64,000 nt of DNA from Shewanella polaris. Its GTDB lineage: Bacteria; Pseudomonadota; Gammaproteobacteria; Enterobacterales; Shewanellaceae. Positions 10,147-19,224 of this stretch are shown here, piece by piece. The DNA lies in contig NZ_CP041036.1 of assembly GCF_006385555.1 (NCBI RefSeq), positions 2,790,001-2,854,000 on the forward strand. The letters run 5' to 3'. Under the pieces are notes generated by a model. That model saw only the letters and a list, made by a program, of their open reading frames with translations, was not told the origin of the DNA and ran no database searches. Position numbers and translations under genes: made by a program. How positions within the stretch are numbered: position 1 is the stretch's first letter; the number at the start of each line of letters is the position of its first letter.

Positions 10147-12099
10147 ATGAGCTCGCAGTCTCTTTACAAAGTTCCTAGTGACATTGCAAAAAACGCACTG
10201 GTTAATAACGATCAATATAAGAAAATGTACCAGGAATCCATCGTTAATCCAGAAGGTTTTTGGAGAGAACACGGCAAACGTATTGATTGGATTAAACCTT
10301 ATACCAAAATTAAAAAAACCTCTTTTGACGATCATAACTTATCAATTAACTGGTTTTACGACGGCACGCTTAACGCATCTGCTAACTGCTTAGATCGTCA
10401 CTTAGAAGAACATGGCGATAAACTCGCGATTATTTGGGAAGGTGATGACGCTAATGAACAGCGTAAAATAACTTACGCTGAATTACATGCAGACGTCTGT
10501 AAATTTGCCAACGCCCTGCGCAGTCAAGGCGTAAATAAAGGCGATATCGTCACGATTTATATGCCTATGGTGCCAGAAGCGGCCGTCGCTATGTTAGCTT
10601 GCGCTCGTATTGGTGCAGTTCATTCTGTGGTGTTTGGTGGCTTTTCACCAGATTCAATTGCAGCAAGGGTAATTGACGGTAAATCAAAAGTCATCATCAC
10701 CTCAGATGAAGGTGTTCGTGGTGGTCGTAAAATTCCTTTAAAACGTAGCGTTGATGAAGCAATATCAAACCCTGATGTGACTTGTGTTGAAAAAGTCATC
10801 GTATTAAAGCGCACCGGTGGTGACATAGATTGGGTTGAAGGCCGAGATATTTGGTGGGACTCACTTATGGACGTTGCTTCAGAGCATTGTATTCCAGCTG
10901 AAATGAACGCCGAAGACCCATTGTTTTTACTTTATACCTCAGGCTCTACTGGTAACCCTAAAGGTGTGCTGCATACCACTGGCGGTTATATGGTATATGC
11001 ATCAATGACACACGAATATGTGTTTGATTACAAGGCTGATGAAGTCTATTGGTGTACTGCTGATGTAGGTTGGATTACTGGTCATTCATATATGGTATAT
11101 GGTCCTTTTGCCAATGCTGCCACAGTATTAATTCATGAAGGTGTACCTAATCACCCAACACCTGCCCGCCTTGGTGAAATGATTGACCGTCATAACGTTA
11201 ATATTCTATATACAGCACCGACATTAATTCGTGCGCTTATGGCTGAAGGCAAAGAACAATTTAGCAGCTATAAAGGCGACTCGTTACGCATTATGGGATC
11301 AGTAGGCGAACCCATAAATCCAGAAGCATGGCGTTGGTACCATGAGGTGATCGGTCATGAAAAATGCCCTATCGTTGATACGTGGTGGCAAACCGAAACC
11401 GGTGGTATTTTGATTAGTCCATTACCGGGCGCTACCGACACCAAGCCAGGTTCCGCAACACGACCTTTTTTTGGTGTACAACCTGCTTTAGTCGACAACA
11501 TGGGCAACATTGTTGAAGGCGTAACAGAAGGTAATTTGGTCATTCTAGACTCATGGCCAGGACAAATGCGTACCGTTTACGGTGATCATGATAGATTTGC
11601 GCTAACGTATTTTAAAACATTCCGCGGCATGTATTTTACTGGTGATGGCGCGCGTCGTGATGAAGATGGTTACTATTGGATTACTGGTCGTGTTGATGAC
11701 GTGATTAATGTGTCAGGCCATAGATTAGGTACCGCTGAAGTTGAAAGCGCATTAGTGGCACATAATCTCGTTGCTGAAGCGGCCGTTGTGGGTTATCCAC
11801 ATGACATTAAAGGCCAAGGTATTTACGCCTATGTTACCTTAACTCGCGGAGTTGAACCCACAGAAGAATTACGCCAAGAATTACGTCAATGGGTACGTAA
11901 AGAAATTGGTGCCCTCGCCACACCGGATTTGATTCAATGGGCAAGTGGTTTACCCAAAACGCGTTCAGGTAAAATTATGCGTCGATTCTTACGTAAAATT
12001 GCAGCAAACGAAGTGACTAACTTAGGTGATTCTTCAACTCTGGCTGATCCAGCAGTAATTGATACATTGATTGAGTCACGCTTAAACAAAACTGAGTAA
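10147..12099 (+). CDS. acs: Acetyl-CoA synthetase
   Basis: AMP-forming enzyme that converts acetate, ATP and CoA to acetyl-CoA through acetyl-adenylate. It is the high-affinity route for acetate scavenging. Visible motifs are the AMP-binding loop [12 protein letters not shown], the core [10 protein letters not shown], the hinge region [23 protein letters not shown], and [16 protein letters not shown], whose lysine in the SGK context is the residue acetylated to switch the enzyme off in other bacteria. The 650 residues match the family (E. coli 652). It is divergent from crbS and followed by a strong terminator. Confidence 0.97.
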   Translation: MSSQSLYKVPSDIAKNALVNNDQYKKMYQESIVNPEGFWREHGKRIDWIKPYTKIKKTSFDDHNLSINWFYDGTLNASANCLDRHLEEHGDKLAIIWEGDDANEQRKITYAELHADVCKFANALRSQGVNKGDIVTIYMPMVPEAAVAMLACARIGAVHSVVFGGFSPDSIAARVIDGKSKVIITSDEGVRGGRKIPLKRSVDEAISNPDVTCVEKVIVLKRTGGDIDWVEGRDIWWDSLMDVASEHCIPAEMNAEDPLFLLYTSGSTGNPKGVLHTTGGYMVYASMTHEYVFDYKADEVYWCTADVGWITGHSYMVYGPFANAATVLIHEGVPNHPTPARLGEMIDRHNVNILYTAPTLIRALMAEGKEQFSSYKGDSLRIMGSVGEPINPEAWRWYHEVIGHEKCPIVDTWWQTETGGILISPLPGATDTKPGSATRPFFGVQPALVDNMGNIVEGVTEGNLVILDSWPGQMRTVYGDHDRFALTYFKTFRGMYFTGDGARRDEDGYYWITGRVDDVINVSGHRLGTAEVESALVAHNLVAEAAVVGYPHDIKGQGIYAYVTLTRGVEPTEELRQELRQWVRKEIGALATPDLIQWASGLPKTRSGKIMRRFLRKIAANEVTNLGDSSTLADPAVIDTLIESRLNKTE

Positions 12100-12157
12100 T
12101 ACATACCAATTTGTGATGTCCTACCCACCCAGAGAAATCCTGACCAATTTCTCTCTT

Positions 12158-12183
12158 AGCCCCTCCCTTGAGGGGCTTTTTTT
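12158..12183 (+). terminator. Rho-independent terminator of acs
   Basis: AGCCCCTC, loop CCTT, GAGGGGCT, then a run of T. A perfect 8-bp GC-rich stem. Confidence 0.9.
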
Positions 12184-12198
12184 ATTCATTAATTGTGA

Positions 12199-12603
12199 TT
12201 ATTTTTGTTCTTCGACTGCAGGTAATTCACCGTAACGGGTGTCAATAGTGACTTTGTATGAATGGTCATTATGGCTTATCTGATAGTTTGCTGAATTACC
12301 AACATTCAATTTAAGAGACTTATCACCTAATAATTCAGGAGCACCATTAGATTGGTCACTTAAGCTCACCACTAAATTAACTTTAGATGCTTGTGACTTT
12401 TCAGAAACAATGGTCACGCCATAATCCCCTTCAACATCAAGCGATACGGATTCATTAAAGCCCATTACGATTTTGGATACTGAAATAGTCACATCTTGAG
12501 ATTGTGCGGCATGTTCTTCAATCGATATCTCTACAACCAATCCTTGCTCCGCCATGGCGCAGTGACTTACGACTAGCAATGCAAGTAATGATAAATATTT
12601 CAT
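12199..12603 (-). CDS. Small periplasmic protein of unknown function
   Basis: A 134-residue protein starting at the ATG at 12603, which is preceded by AGGAGT at good spacing. A longer frame upstream lacks a ribosome site. Residues 1-18 (MKYLSLLALLVVSHCAMA) form a clear Sec signal peptide ending in AMA, so the mature protein should be periplasmic. The mature part is beta-rich and acidic, with repeated alternating hydrophobic stretches (TISVSKIVMGF, VNLVVSLS, SYKVTIDTRYGEL) suggesting a beta-sandwich. No known family is recognised. It stands alone between acs (convergent) and radD (divergent). Confidence 0.75.
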   Translation of the reverse strand: MKYLSLLALLVVSHCAMAEQGLVVEISIEEHAAQSQDVTISVSKIVMGFNESVSLDVEGDYGVTIVSEKSQASKVNLVVSLSDQSNGAPELLGDKSLKLNVGNSANYQISHNDHSYKVTIDTRYGELPAVEEQK

Positions 12604-12838
12604 GCGGTATACTCCTAATTTTTCGATTTTATTATAATAATTACCTGACATTTGTGATAAATCTACACTAAGCCAACAGATAAAACAGTGGTTAACTCGC
12701 AAAATACTACGAATTAATCGACTACAAATAACGCTTATTTAACATTATCTAGCTAAATACCCTTGAAGGTCTATGTTATTCTGTTGCCAAATAAGATCCA
12801 TCACTTCACATACATTCACAAACATAACCAACACACAT

Positions 12839-14566
12839 ATGACCATTAGCCTTAGAGATTACCAACAGCAAGCTGTAGATGCCGCTGTAACGCATTTTAA
12901 ACAAAGCCAACAATCAGCCGTATTAGTATTACCTACTGGTGCAGGTAAAAGCATCGTTATTGCCGAACTGGCAAGAATTGCAACTGGTAATATATTAGTG
13001 CTAACCCACGTTAAAGAATTAGTGGCACAAAATGCTGAAAAAGTTGGTCTGCTGACACAAGATGCTAGTATCTATTCAGCTGGGCTTAAACAAAAAAAAG
13101 CCAGCGGCAAAACGGTTATCGCTAGCGTTCAATCAGCCTCCAGAGCACTAACCAAATTCGACCAACCTTTTTCATTAGTTATTATTGATGAATGTCATAG
13201 AGTCAGTAATGAGTCGACTAGTCAATATCAACAGTTGCTTACTCACTTACGCACTAAAAATCCAAATATAAAATTACTTGGGCTTACTGCGACGCCCTAT
13301 AGACTAGGCATAGGTTGGATATATCGTCATCATTATCACGGTAAAGTCGGTAATACCGATAAACCGATATTCGAAAAATGTATTTTTGAATTACCGATGC
13401 GACCATTAATCAAAAAAGGCTATTTAACTCAGCCTACTATTTTTGATGGATTCAGTGCTCAATATGATTTCAGTAGCTTAGCGCCACCCGAAACCAATGA
13501 ATACCCACAAGCTGAGGTTGATAATTTACTGCATCACCAAGGCAGAGCCACCACCGCAATCATTAAACAAGTCAAGCAACTAGCAGTGCACCGCCAAGGA
13601 GTACTTATCTTTGCCGCGACGGTACGTCATGCAAATGAAATAATGATGTTAATGAATGATGACGCTGCTTTAATAACAGCAAAAACACCACATGCAGACC
13701 GTGATGACATCATTGAACGTTTTAAATCTAAAAAGCTTAAATTTATTGTCAATGTTGCTGTATTAACCACAGGTTTTGATGCGCCACACGTTGATCTTAT
13801 TGCCATACTTCGCCCTACAGCATCAGTAAGCTTATTCCAACAAATGATTGGCCGAGGTTTGCGGTTGGCAGCAAATAAAACTGATTGTCTTGTCATTGAC
13901 TACGCCGCAAATGGTTATGATTTATTTTATCCCGAGGTGGGTCAACCTAAACCCAACAGTAAATCGGTCCCAGTACAAGTACACTGCCCGGTATGTCAAT
14001 TTGCCAACACATTTTGGGGGTTAGTCGATACAGAAGGTGACATCATTGAGCATTTTGGGCGACGCTGTCAGGGCCTTATTAATGATACAGAGCAATGTGA
14101 CTTTAGATTCAGATCTAAACTATGTCCAGACTGTGGCGCCGAAAACGATATTGCGGCGCGCATTTGCCAACAGTGTAATTCAACGTTAATTGATCCAGAC
14201 AAACGACTTAAGCAAGTGTTAAATGCACAACACCATCATTTATTTAAATGCCAAGAAATGCTGCTACAGGATAAAGACGGTAAATTATTAATCCAATATA
14301 TCGATATTGAGGGTAATGATTTTAAACAAAGTTTTCAGTTTTCAACCAAAGCACAACAACGGGCTTTTTACGCAGTATTTGTATTCAGTCATACTCGTAC
14401 ACCAGGATTACCACACCCACACTACAACACCATCGCCGACGTTTTAGCTGACAAAGATCGCTTTAGAAAACCCGATTTACTACTCTTAAAAAAAAATAAA
14501 CACCGATGGGATTTAATCGAATCATTTTTTGATTATCAAGGAAAATATCAAATCGATATGAGTTAA
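12839..14566 (+). CDS. radD: RadD/YejH DEAD-box-type helicase
   Basis: A superfamily 2 ATPase involved in DNA repair in E. coli, where RadD works with SSB and stimulates RecA strand exchange. The ATG at 12839 gives 575 residues with the N-terminus aligned to E. coli RadD (586); an ATG 66 bases upstream gives an unmatched extension. Motif I is LPTGAGKS (31-38), motif II DECH (117-120), motif III LTATP. The C-terminal half carries cysteine pairs CPVC, C..CDFRFRSKLCPDC and C..C typical of its zinc-binding region. The motif QMIGRGLRL is motif VI. Similarity is strong along its length. Confidence 0.93.
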   Translation: MTISLRDYQQQAVDAAVTHFKQSQQSAVLVLPTGAGKSIVIAELARIATGNILVLTHVKELVAQNAEKVGLLTQDASIYSAGLKQKKASGKTVIASVQSASRALTKFDQPFSLVIIDECHRVSNESTSQYQQLLTHLRTKNPNIKLLGLTATPYRLGIGWIYRHHYHGKVGNTDKPIFEKCIFELPMRPLIKKGYLTQPTIFDGFSAQYDFSSLAPPETNEYPQAEVDNLLHHQGRATTAIIKQVKQLAVHRQGVLIFAATVRHANEIMMLMNDDAALITAKTPHADRDDIIERFKSKKLKFIVNVAVLTTGFDAPHVDLIAILRPTASVSLFQQMIGRGLRLAANKTDCLVIDYAANGYDLFYPEVGQPKPNSKSVPVQVHCPVCQFANTFWGLVDTEGDIIEHFGRRCQGLINDTEQCDFRFRSKLCPDCGAENDIAARICQQCNSTLIDPDKRLKQVLNAQHHHLFKCQEMLLQDKDGKLLIQYIDIEGNDFKQSFQFSTKAQQRAFYAVFVFSHTRTPGLPHPHYNTIADVLADKDRFRKPDLLLLKKNKHRWDLIESFFDYQGKYQIDMS

Positions 14567-14645
14567 AACAAAATTAATCGCCCTGAATTATGATTTAAAA
14601 AGATCATATGGTATAAATTGCTCATATCATTAAACAGGAGTCACC

Positions 14646-14906
14646 ATGTTTGTCGTTATTTTTGGCCGTCCAGCTTGCCCATATTGTGTCCGTGCCGTTG
14701 AATTATCTGAAAAGTTAGCCGCACAAAGTGAAGATTTTAAATTTAAGTATATCGATATTCATGCAGAGGGTATCTCTAAAGCAGATCTCTCTAAGAGTGT
14801 AGGTAAAACAGTTGAAACAGTACCGCAGATCTTTATTGATGAACAACCTATTGGCGGTTGCACTGAATTTGAAGCGTATGTTCGCCAAAATAACCTATTA
14901 AATTAA
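14646..14906 (+). CDS. grxA: Glutaredoxin (GrxA type)
   Basis: An 86-residue dithiol glutaredoxin that reduces disulfides with glutathione. The active site is C11-P-Y-C14 and the cis-proline segment is TVPQIFID, followed by the GG motif (IGGCTEF) that helps bind glutathione. AACAGGAGTCACC supplies a strong ribosome site. It follows radD by about 80 bases and converges on the porin gene. Confidence 0.95.
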   Translation: MFVVIFGRPACPYCVRAVELSEKLAAQSEDFKFKYIDIHAEGISKADLSKSVGKTVETVPQIFIDEQPIGGCTEFEAYVRQNNLLN

Positions 14907-14936
14907 TCCCTTAATTGATTAGTTTATACAGTAATT

Positions 14937-14968
14937 AAAAAAGGCAACCATACGGTTGCCTTTTGTTT
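14937..14968. terminator. Bidirectional terminator between grxA and the porin gene
   Basis: GGCAACC, loop ATAC, GGTTGCC, with A-run before and T-run after, so it can serve both convergent genes. Confidence 0.88.
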
Positions 14969-14980
14969 TATAGCATCACA

Positions 14981-16132
14981 CTACAGTACGTATTTTGCAG
15001 AAAACATCACTCGGTTTAAATCACCATCAATACCATCTTCACGCTCGTTCAACGCATGCATAAATTCAACACCAAACGTGAGCGGTTTTGACGGAGAATA
15101 CAATAAATTCACGTATGCTGAATACGCTTCTTTATTCACAGCCTCACCTGTTAACGCAACATCGTTATCCGCAGAAAAACCTGAGAACGTAAAGCTTGAA
15201 CGCCATTGCTCCGTCCACCAGTGACGATAAGCGACAAAACCCCCAAATGATTTTATCGCTTGAATATCACCGTTAGCATCAATTACACCAGCATTAGCAT
15301 AGTTTAATGCCATATAACGCCCAAGGCCTTCACCATAAGTTGCGGTAAACTTAAAATCGTCTTTACCTACAGGGATGACACCGGCAAAACTAGCACCATA
15401 ACCTAACTCGGATGCGTCATAAGCTGTACCACCAACGACTTGCTCAACGTTAAGTTGTCTGACAATCGCCGCAGCGGAGAAAGTCGAACCATTTGAAGAA
15501 CTAAAGTTATAACGACCCACAAAATCAGGAATTACACCACTTCCACTGGTAATACGAGCGCCACCACCATAAGGAGTTACAGTGGTTTCTGGGTTTTCAA
15601 TAGAGAATTGCCAATTACCGCTGGTATAACGAACTTGTGATTGTCTTACAAAGGGTGTGCCTTCCGGTGCACCTACAAAATCAAGGTTTTCAGGTAAGGC
15701 TCCTGGGTTTTGAAATGTGGACCATGTTTGGCCGACGGTCCATTCATCATAGCTCATAAATGCATGACGGATTCTTGGTGAGTAACTATTCGATACTCGC
15801 TCATTACCATCACTGTGAGTCATAAAATCTAACTCAATAAAACCAGTTAACTTATGTCCATCAATATCGGTTACAGTTTTAAAGTTAAAGCGAGATTCTC
15901 GAGCCTGAAAGTCAACAACTTGCTTACCATTACCCTCAGTCCCATAAATGGTACCTGGTACATAAAACTGACGAGAAAGAGAACCAGAATCAGGCGCCCC
16001 ATTACCGTAGTCACTAAACATCACATCTGCTTTTATGTAGCCACCAAATGTCATATCGGTTGCAGCCTGAGCTCCCCCACTCATAGCCAATAAAGCACTT
16101 GCAACAAAAAGATTTAACTTTAGTTTTTTCAT
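14981..16132 (-). CDS. Outer-membrane porin, DcaP-like
   Basis: A 383-residue protein with a signal peptide (MKKLKLNLFVASALLAMSGGAQA, cleavage after AQA). The mature part is beta-rich, built from alternating strands with aromatic residues, and ends in a hydrophobic strand with ..MFSAKYVL, typical of trimeric porins. The early segments GGYIKADVMFSDYG and RQFYVPGTIYG resemble the DcaP family, which passes small anionic solutes. The substrate is not readable from sequence. It is monocistronic, with a terminator after it and a 390-base leader/promoter region before it. Confidence 0.75.
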   Translation of the reverse strand: MKKLKLNLFVASALLAMSGGAQAATDMTFGGYIKADVMFSDYGNGAPDSGSLSRQFYVPGTIYGTEGNGKQVVDFQARESRFNFKTVTDIDGHKLTGFIELDFMTHSDGNERVSNSYSPRIRHAFMSYDEWTVGQTWSTFQNPGALPENLDFVGAPEGTPFVRQSQVRYTSGNWQFSIENPETTVTPYGGGARITSGSGVIPDFVGRYNFSSSNGSTFSAAAIVRQLNVEQVVGGTAYDASELGYGASFAGVIPVGKDDFKFTATYGEGLGRYMALNYANAGVIDANGDIQAIKSFGGFVAYRHWWTEQWRSSFTFSGFSADNDVALTGEAVNKEAYSAYVNLLYSPSKPLTFGVEFMHALNEREDGIDGDLNRVMFSAKYVL

Positions 16133-16525
16133 TATTATCTCCCTATTTATATTGTTCTAATCTTGAGCAATATGAGCTAATTAACAAACAAGTAACATTA
16201 GCAATAGGTCTATGAGACAAAAGTAGATAAGCAAAAGCTAAAGCATGATTTTGTATGGCAACCCAATGTACAATTCGAGGGTGAAATTAAAATACAATGG
16301 TAAGTTCGTAAACATCCGTTATAGAAAGTTAAAGTTGAATGATTACAAACCTAAATAGACTTAATTGCTTGAACAAATACAGAGGAAGTTTGAATTTTAG
16401 TGATTGAAGCTGTGATAGATATATTGATAGTTATTGATTTAACGACGAAGAAAGAACAAAAGTAGCGGAAGTTTTTACTGACTTTATATTATTGAGAGAT
16501 AAATTAGTGGAAAGGATAAATTAAG
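16133..16525. other. Gap between porin gene and tRNA-Lys cluster
   Basis: An AT-rich stretch of 393 bases. The part next to the porin should contain its promoter. I see no convincing terminator for the tRNA operon, no ORF with a ribosome site and no strong inverted repeat. Confidence 0.4.
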
Positions 16526-16601
16526 TGGTGGGTCGTGAAGGATTCGAACCTTCGACCAATTGGTTAAAAGCCAACTGCTCTACCAACTGAGCTAACGACC
16601 C
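16526..16601 (-). tRNA. tRNA-Lys(UUU), copy 1
   Basis: A 76-base tRNA with encoded CCA. The loop CTTTTAA gives anticodon UUU. It is last in transcription order and the only copy without a tRNA-half immediately upstream of it in the transcript. Confidence 0.97.
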
Positions 16602-16688
16602 ATCTTGGTGTTGCAAGAATATTCATTCTTACTGGAGTATATGCCCCATTTGTACAACGTTTAAATTATTTAGCCACTATTTAAAAAG

Positions 16689-16764
16689 TGGTGGGTCGTG
16701 AAGGATTCGAACCTTCGACCAATTGGTTAAAAGCCAACTGCTCTACCAACTGAGCTAACGACCC
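16689..16764 (-). tRNA. tRNA-Lys(UUU), copy 2
   Basis: Identical 76-base gene with CCA and anticodon UUU. Confidence 0.97.
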
Positions 16765-16786
16765 ATCTTGGTGTTGCGAGAGGAAC

Positions 16787-16831
16787 AAAAGCCAACTGTC
16801 TCTATTTCAAGACCAACTGAACTAACGACCC
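16787..16831 (-). pseudogene. tRNA-Lys 5' half, fragment 1
   Basis: Begins like tRNA-Lys (GGGTCGTTAG, then TTCAGTTGG), has an altered D-loop (TCTTGAAATAGAGA) and stops right after CAGTTGGCTTTT, at the anticodon. The anticodon stem 3' side, T arm and acceptor 3' strand are missing. Confidence 0.75.
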
Positions 16832-16874
16832 ATCTTGGTACTGCACTTAAATTCTTTAGACACTATTTAGAAAG

Positions 16875-16950
16875 TGGTGGGTCGTGAAGGATTCGAACCT
16901 TCGACCAATTGGTTAAAAGCCAACTGCTCTACCAACTGAGCTAACGACCC
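16875..16950 (-). tRNA. tRNA-Lys(UUU), copy 3
   Basis: Identical 76-base gene with CCA and anticodon UUU. Confidence 0.97.
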
Positions 16951-16987
16951 ATCTTGGTGTTGCAAGAACTACTATTCTTACTGGTAC

Positions 16988-17032
16988 AAAAGCCAACTGT
17001 CTCTATTTCAAGACCAACTAAGCTAATGACCC
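16988..17032 (-). pseudogene. tRNA-Lys 5' half, fragment 2
   Basis: The same truncated 5' half as fragment 1, with a substitution in the acceptor strand (GGGTCATTAG), so it can drift free of selection for tRNA function. Confidence 0.75.
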
Positions 17033-17075
17033 GTCTTGCTACTGCACTTAAATTGTTTAGACACTATTTAAAAAG

Positions 17076-17151
17076 TGGTGGGTCGTGAAGGATTCGAACC
17101 TTCGACCAATTGGTTAAAAGCCAACTGCTCTACCAACTGAGCTAACGACCC
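17076..17151 (-). tRNA. tRNA-Lys(UUU), copy 4
   Basis: Identical 76-base gene with CCA and anticodon UUU. Confidence 0.97.
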
Positions 17152-17173
17152 ATCTTGGTGTTGCGAGAGGAAC

Positions 17174-17218
17174 AAAAGCCAACTGTCTCTGTTTCAAGAC
17201 CAACTGAACTAACGACCC
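17174..17218 (-). pseudogene. tRNA-Lys 5' half, fragment 3
   Basis: Truncated 5' half in the same spacer context as fragment 1, with one D-loop change (GAAACAGAG). Confidence 0.75.
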
Positions 17219-17261
17219 ATCTTGGTACTGCACTTAAATTCTTTAGACACTATTTAGAAAG

Positions 17262-17337
17262 TGGTGGGTCGTGAAGGATTCGAACCTTCGACCAATTGGT
17301 TAAAAGCCAACTGCTCTACCAACTGAGCTAACGACCC
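17262..17337 (-). tRNA. tRNA-Lys(UUU), copy 5
   Basis: Identical 76-base gene with CCA and anticodon UUU. Confidence 0.97.
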
Positions 17338-17374
17338 ATCTTGGTGTTGCAAGAACTACTATTCTTATTGGTAC

Positions 17375-17419
17375 ATAAGCCAACTGTCTCTATTTCAAGA
17401 CCAACTGAGCTAACGACCC
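17375..17419 (-). pseudogene. tRNA-Lys 5' half, fragment 4
   Basis: Truncated 5' half in the same spacer context as fragment 2, with GGCTTA in place of GGCTTT at its 3' edge. Confidence 0.75.
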
Positions 17420-17462
17420 ATCTTGGTGTAACATTTAAATTGTTTAGACACTATTTAAAAAG

Positions 17463-17538
17463 TGGTGGGTCGTGAAGGATTCGAACCTTCGACCAATTGG
17501 TTAAAAGCCAACTGCTCTACCAACTGAGCTAACGACCC
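17463..17538 (-). tRNA. tRNA-Lys(UUU), copy 6
   Basis: Identical 76-base gene with CCA and anticodon UUU; first intact tRNA in transcription order. Copy spacing runs 163, 186, 201, 186, 201 bases, showing that a 387-base two-gene unit was duplicated in tandem. Confidence 0.97.
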
Positions 17539-17575
17539 ATCTTGGTGTTGCAAGAACTACTATTCTTACTGGTAC

Positions 17576-17620
17576 AAAAGCCAACTGTCTCTATTTCAAG
17601 ACCAACTGAGCTAACGACCC
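17576..17620 (-). pseudogene. tRNA-Lys 5' half, fragment 5
   Basis: Truncated 5' half (GGGTCGTTAGCTCAGTTGG kept) upstream of copy 6 in the transcript. Confidence 0.75.
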
Positions 17621-17657
17621 ATCTTGGTGTTGCATGAATTCATATTCTTGCTGGAAC

Positions 17658-17702
17658 AAAAGCCAACCGTCTCTATTTCAAGACCAACTGAACTAACTAT
17701 CC
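17658..17702 (-). pseudogene. tRNA-Lys 5' half, fragment 6 (most decayed)
   Basis: Keeps the CAGTTGG and altered D-loop segments but has lost the acceptor strand. It is the first element of the tRNA transcript. Confidence 0.6.
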
Positions 17703-17745
17703 ATTCAGTTTTGTAAAATATACACATCGGTTAATGCTTTTAATC

Positions 17746-17773
17746 CCCTCAGAAAGCTATGCCGTTCTGAGGG
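17746..17773 (-). other. Hairpin at the predicted 5' end of the tRNA-Lys transcript
   Basis: CCCTCAGAA and TTCTGAGGG form a perfect 9-bp stem with a 10-base loop. It starts at about +1 of the predicted promoter just upstream, so it should form the extreme 5' end of the tRNA precursor. Confidence 0.55.
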
Positions 17774-17778
17774 CGCCT

Positions 17779-17806
17779 ATAATACCTTTTTCAATTTCTC
17801 ATGCAA
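17779..17806 (-). promoter_or_regulatory. Sigma-70 promoter of the tRNA-Lys operon with GC-rich discriminator
   Basis: On the minus strand: -35 TTGCAT (17801-17806), 16-base spacer, -10 TATTAT (17779-17784), then AGGCGCCC. A GC-rich discriminator is typical of stable-RNA promoters under stringent control. Confidence 0.65.
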
Positions 17807-17838
17807 GCGCAAATTTATAATTTCTTGTTGTTTGCATG

Positions 17839-17864
17839 AAAAACAGACTAAGAGGCTGTTTTTT
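17839..17864 (-). terminator. Terminator after cpoB
   Basis: AAAAACAG (17839-17846) pairs with CTGTTTTT (17856-17863) across a 9-base loop, 8 bases past the cpoB stop, with T-rich sequence on the minus strand. Confidence 0.65.
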
Positions 17865-17871
17865 GTCTTAA

Positions 17872-18609
17872 TTAGCCTTTCAGTGCCGATAATTGCTGTT
17901 GTGCAAGGCGAGCGGATGCACTATCTGCATATTCTTTTAAGACTTTATTATAGAGGGCTCTTGCACCTGCTGAATCATTTTCTTTTTCTGCGATCATTCC
18001 CAGTTTGACTAAACTGTCACTACGCTTATTAGAGTCTGCAAATTTAGTAACCACTGTACTAAACGCTTGTTTCGCGTCACTGTATTCGTTTTTATTATAT
18101 AAAAGTTGACCTAACCAATAGTTAGCGTTTGCTGCATAGTTAGAATCTGGATATGTAGCAATAAAATTACGAAATGCTGGTATTGCTTCATCATATTTGC
18201 GCTCTTTTAACACCAAATTGACAGCAGCCTCATAGCTTCCAGTTTCACCCAAAGTTGAGCTAGCTGCAGCCACCGTAGTAGCATCAGCTGGAATGGTAGC
18301 TGTTGGGGTTGATGACTTAGCAGTAAGATTAGCAATTTCCTCATACAGTTGACGTTGACGCTGTATCATTTGATTCATTTGATAATTTTGCTGCTCAGTA
18401 ATGCCTCGTAAATCCAACACTTCATTTTGCAGTGCATCCATACGGCGTTGCATGTCAAAGTCACCTTGTTGCTTTGCCTTAATGATGCGCTCTAACTTAG
18501 CGATTCGATCATCATTTGAACCATTCGATGCATCCGAAACAGGTGCTGGGGCAGCAAACGCAGTCGCGGTAGTGAATAACATTGCCGCAACTAATATGAC
18601 TTTTTTCAT
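17872..18609 (-). CDS. cpoB: Tol-Pal associated periplasmic protein CpoB (YbgF)
   Basis: Periplasmic coordinator of Tol-Pal constriction with peptidoglycan synthesis at division. The ATG at 18609 has GGAGT upstream and gives 245 residues with the signal peptide MKKVILVAAMLFTTATAFA; an in-frame start 8 codons upstream lacks a ribosome site. A coiled coil covers about 35-95 (rich in Gln, Leu and Glu, the trimerisation segment), then a Thr/Ala/Ser linker. Three TPR repeats occupy about 125-243 (YEAAVNLVLKERKYDEAI, SNYAANANYWLGQLLYNK, SLVKLGMIAEKENDSAGA). It is last in the tol-pal operon, separated from pal by a terminator-like hairpin. Confidence 0.93.
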   Translation of the reverse strand: MKKVILVAAMLFTTATAFAAPAPVSDASNGSNDDRIAKLERIIKAKQQGDFDMQRRMDALQNEVLDLRGITEQQNYQMNQMIQRQRQLYEEIANLTAKSSTPTATIPADATTVAAASSTLGETGSYEAAVNLVLKERKYDEAIPAFRNFIATYPDSNYAANANYWLGQLLYNKNEYSDAKQAFSTVVTKFADSNKRSDSLVKLGMIAEKENDSAGARALYNKVLKEYADSASARLAQQQLSALKG

Positions 18610-18621
18610 TTTTTTACTCCT

Positions 18622-18649
18622 AAAAAAGGCCAACCGTTACCGGTTGGCC
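18622..18649 (-). terminator. Terminator or attenuator between pal and cpoB
   Basis: On the minus strand GGCCAACCG, loop GTAA, CGGTTGGCC, then six T, ending directly before the AGGAGT of cpoB. A perfect 9-bp stem plus T-run inside an operon suggests partial termination that lowers cpoB relative to pal. Confidence 0.8.
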
Positions 18650-18664
18650 TTACATCTTTAACTA

Positions 18665-19201
18665 TTAGTAAACTAACACACCACGACGGTTTTTACCAAA
18701 ACCAGTATCTGTACGAGAGTAATCTAATGGTTTTTCTTCACCATAGCTGACAATACTCATTTGGCTAGGCTGTACACCCATACCTTGTAAATACTTAGCA
18801 ATCGCTTTAGCTCGACGTTCACCTAGCGCGATATTGTATTCAGGCGTACCACGTTCATCAGCATGACCTTCAATCAGAACACGGACATTTGGGTGTTCAA
18901 CTAAATAATTACCATGTGCTTGAATGATTTCAGCATTTTCGCTTTGAACTTCACTACGGTCAAAATCGAAATAAATGATATTTTGACGACGCAATTCTTG
19001 TTCTTTTAAACGTTGTTGCTCTACAGCACTTAAAACAGGTGCTACACCGCCAGTTTCAACGCCACCGGCACCGTATTCACTACTAGTACCACTCATCGAA
19101 CCGCTAGCATCAGTTTCAGAGTCTGAAGTTGAGCTACAGGCACTCAGTGCCATAAGCGGAACTGCAACCAACATAGCCTTAAACAACTTATTCAGATCCA
19201 T
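18665..19201 (-). CDS. pal: Peptidoglycan-associated lipoprotein Pal
   Basis: An outer-membrane lipoprotein that binds peptidoglycan and TolB. The lipobox LSAC places the lipidated Cys at 22. A Gly/Ser-rich linker follows, then an OmpA-like domain (about 70-175) with FDFDRSEV, the NxxL..HP segment, and the diaminopimelate-binding region EGHADERGTPEYNIALGERRA. Length 178 (E. coli 173). It follows tolB by 23 bases, as in most gammaproteobacteria. Confidence 0.97.
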   Translation of the reverse strand: MDLNKLFKAMLVAVPLMALSACSSTSDSETDASGSMSGTSSEYGAGGVETGGVAPVLSAVEQQRLKEQELRRQNIIYFDFDRSEVQSENAEIIQAHGNYLVEHPNVRVLIEGHADERGTPEYNIALGERRAKAIAKYLQGMGVQPSQMSIVSYGEEKPLDYSRTDTGFGKNRRGVLVY

Positions 19202-19224
19202 TTTAAATCCTTATCAATATCTAT

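Noticed and set aside
16526..17702. Regularly spaced repeats resembling a CRISPR array
   Set aside because: The repeats are intact tRNA-Lys genes and tRNA-Lys 5' halves; the spacers are related to one another and there are no cas genes.
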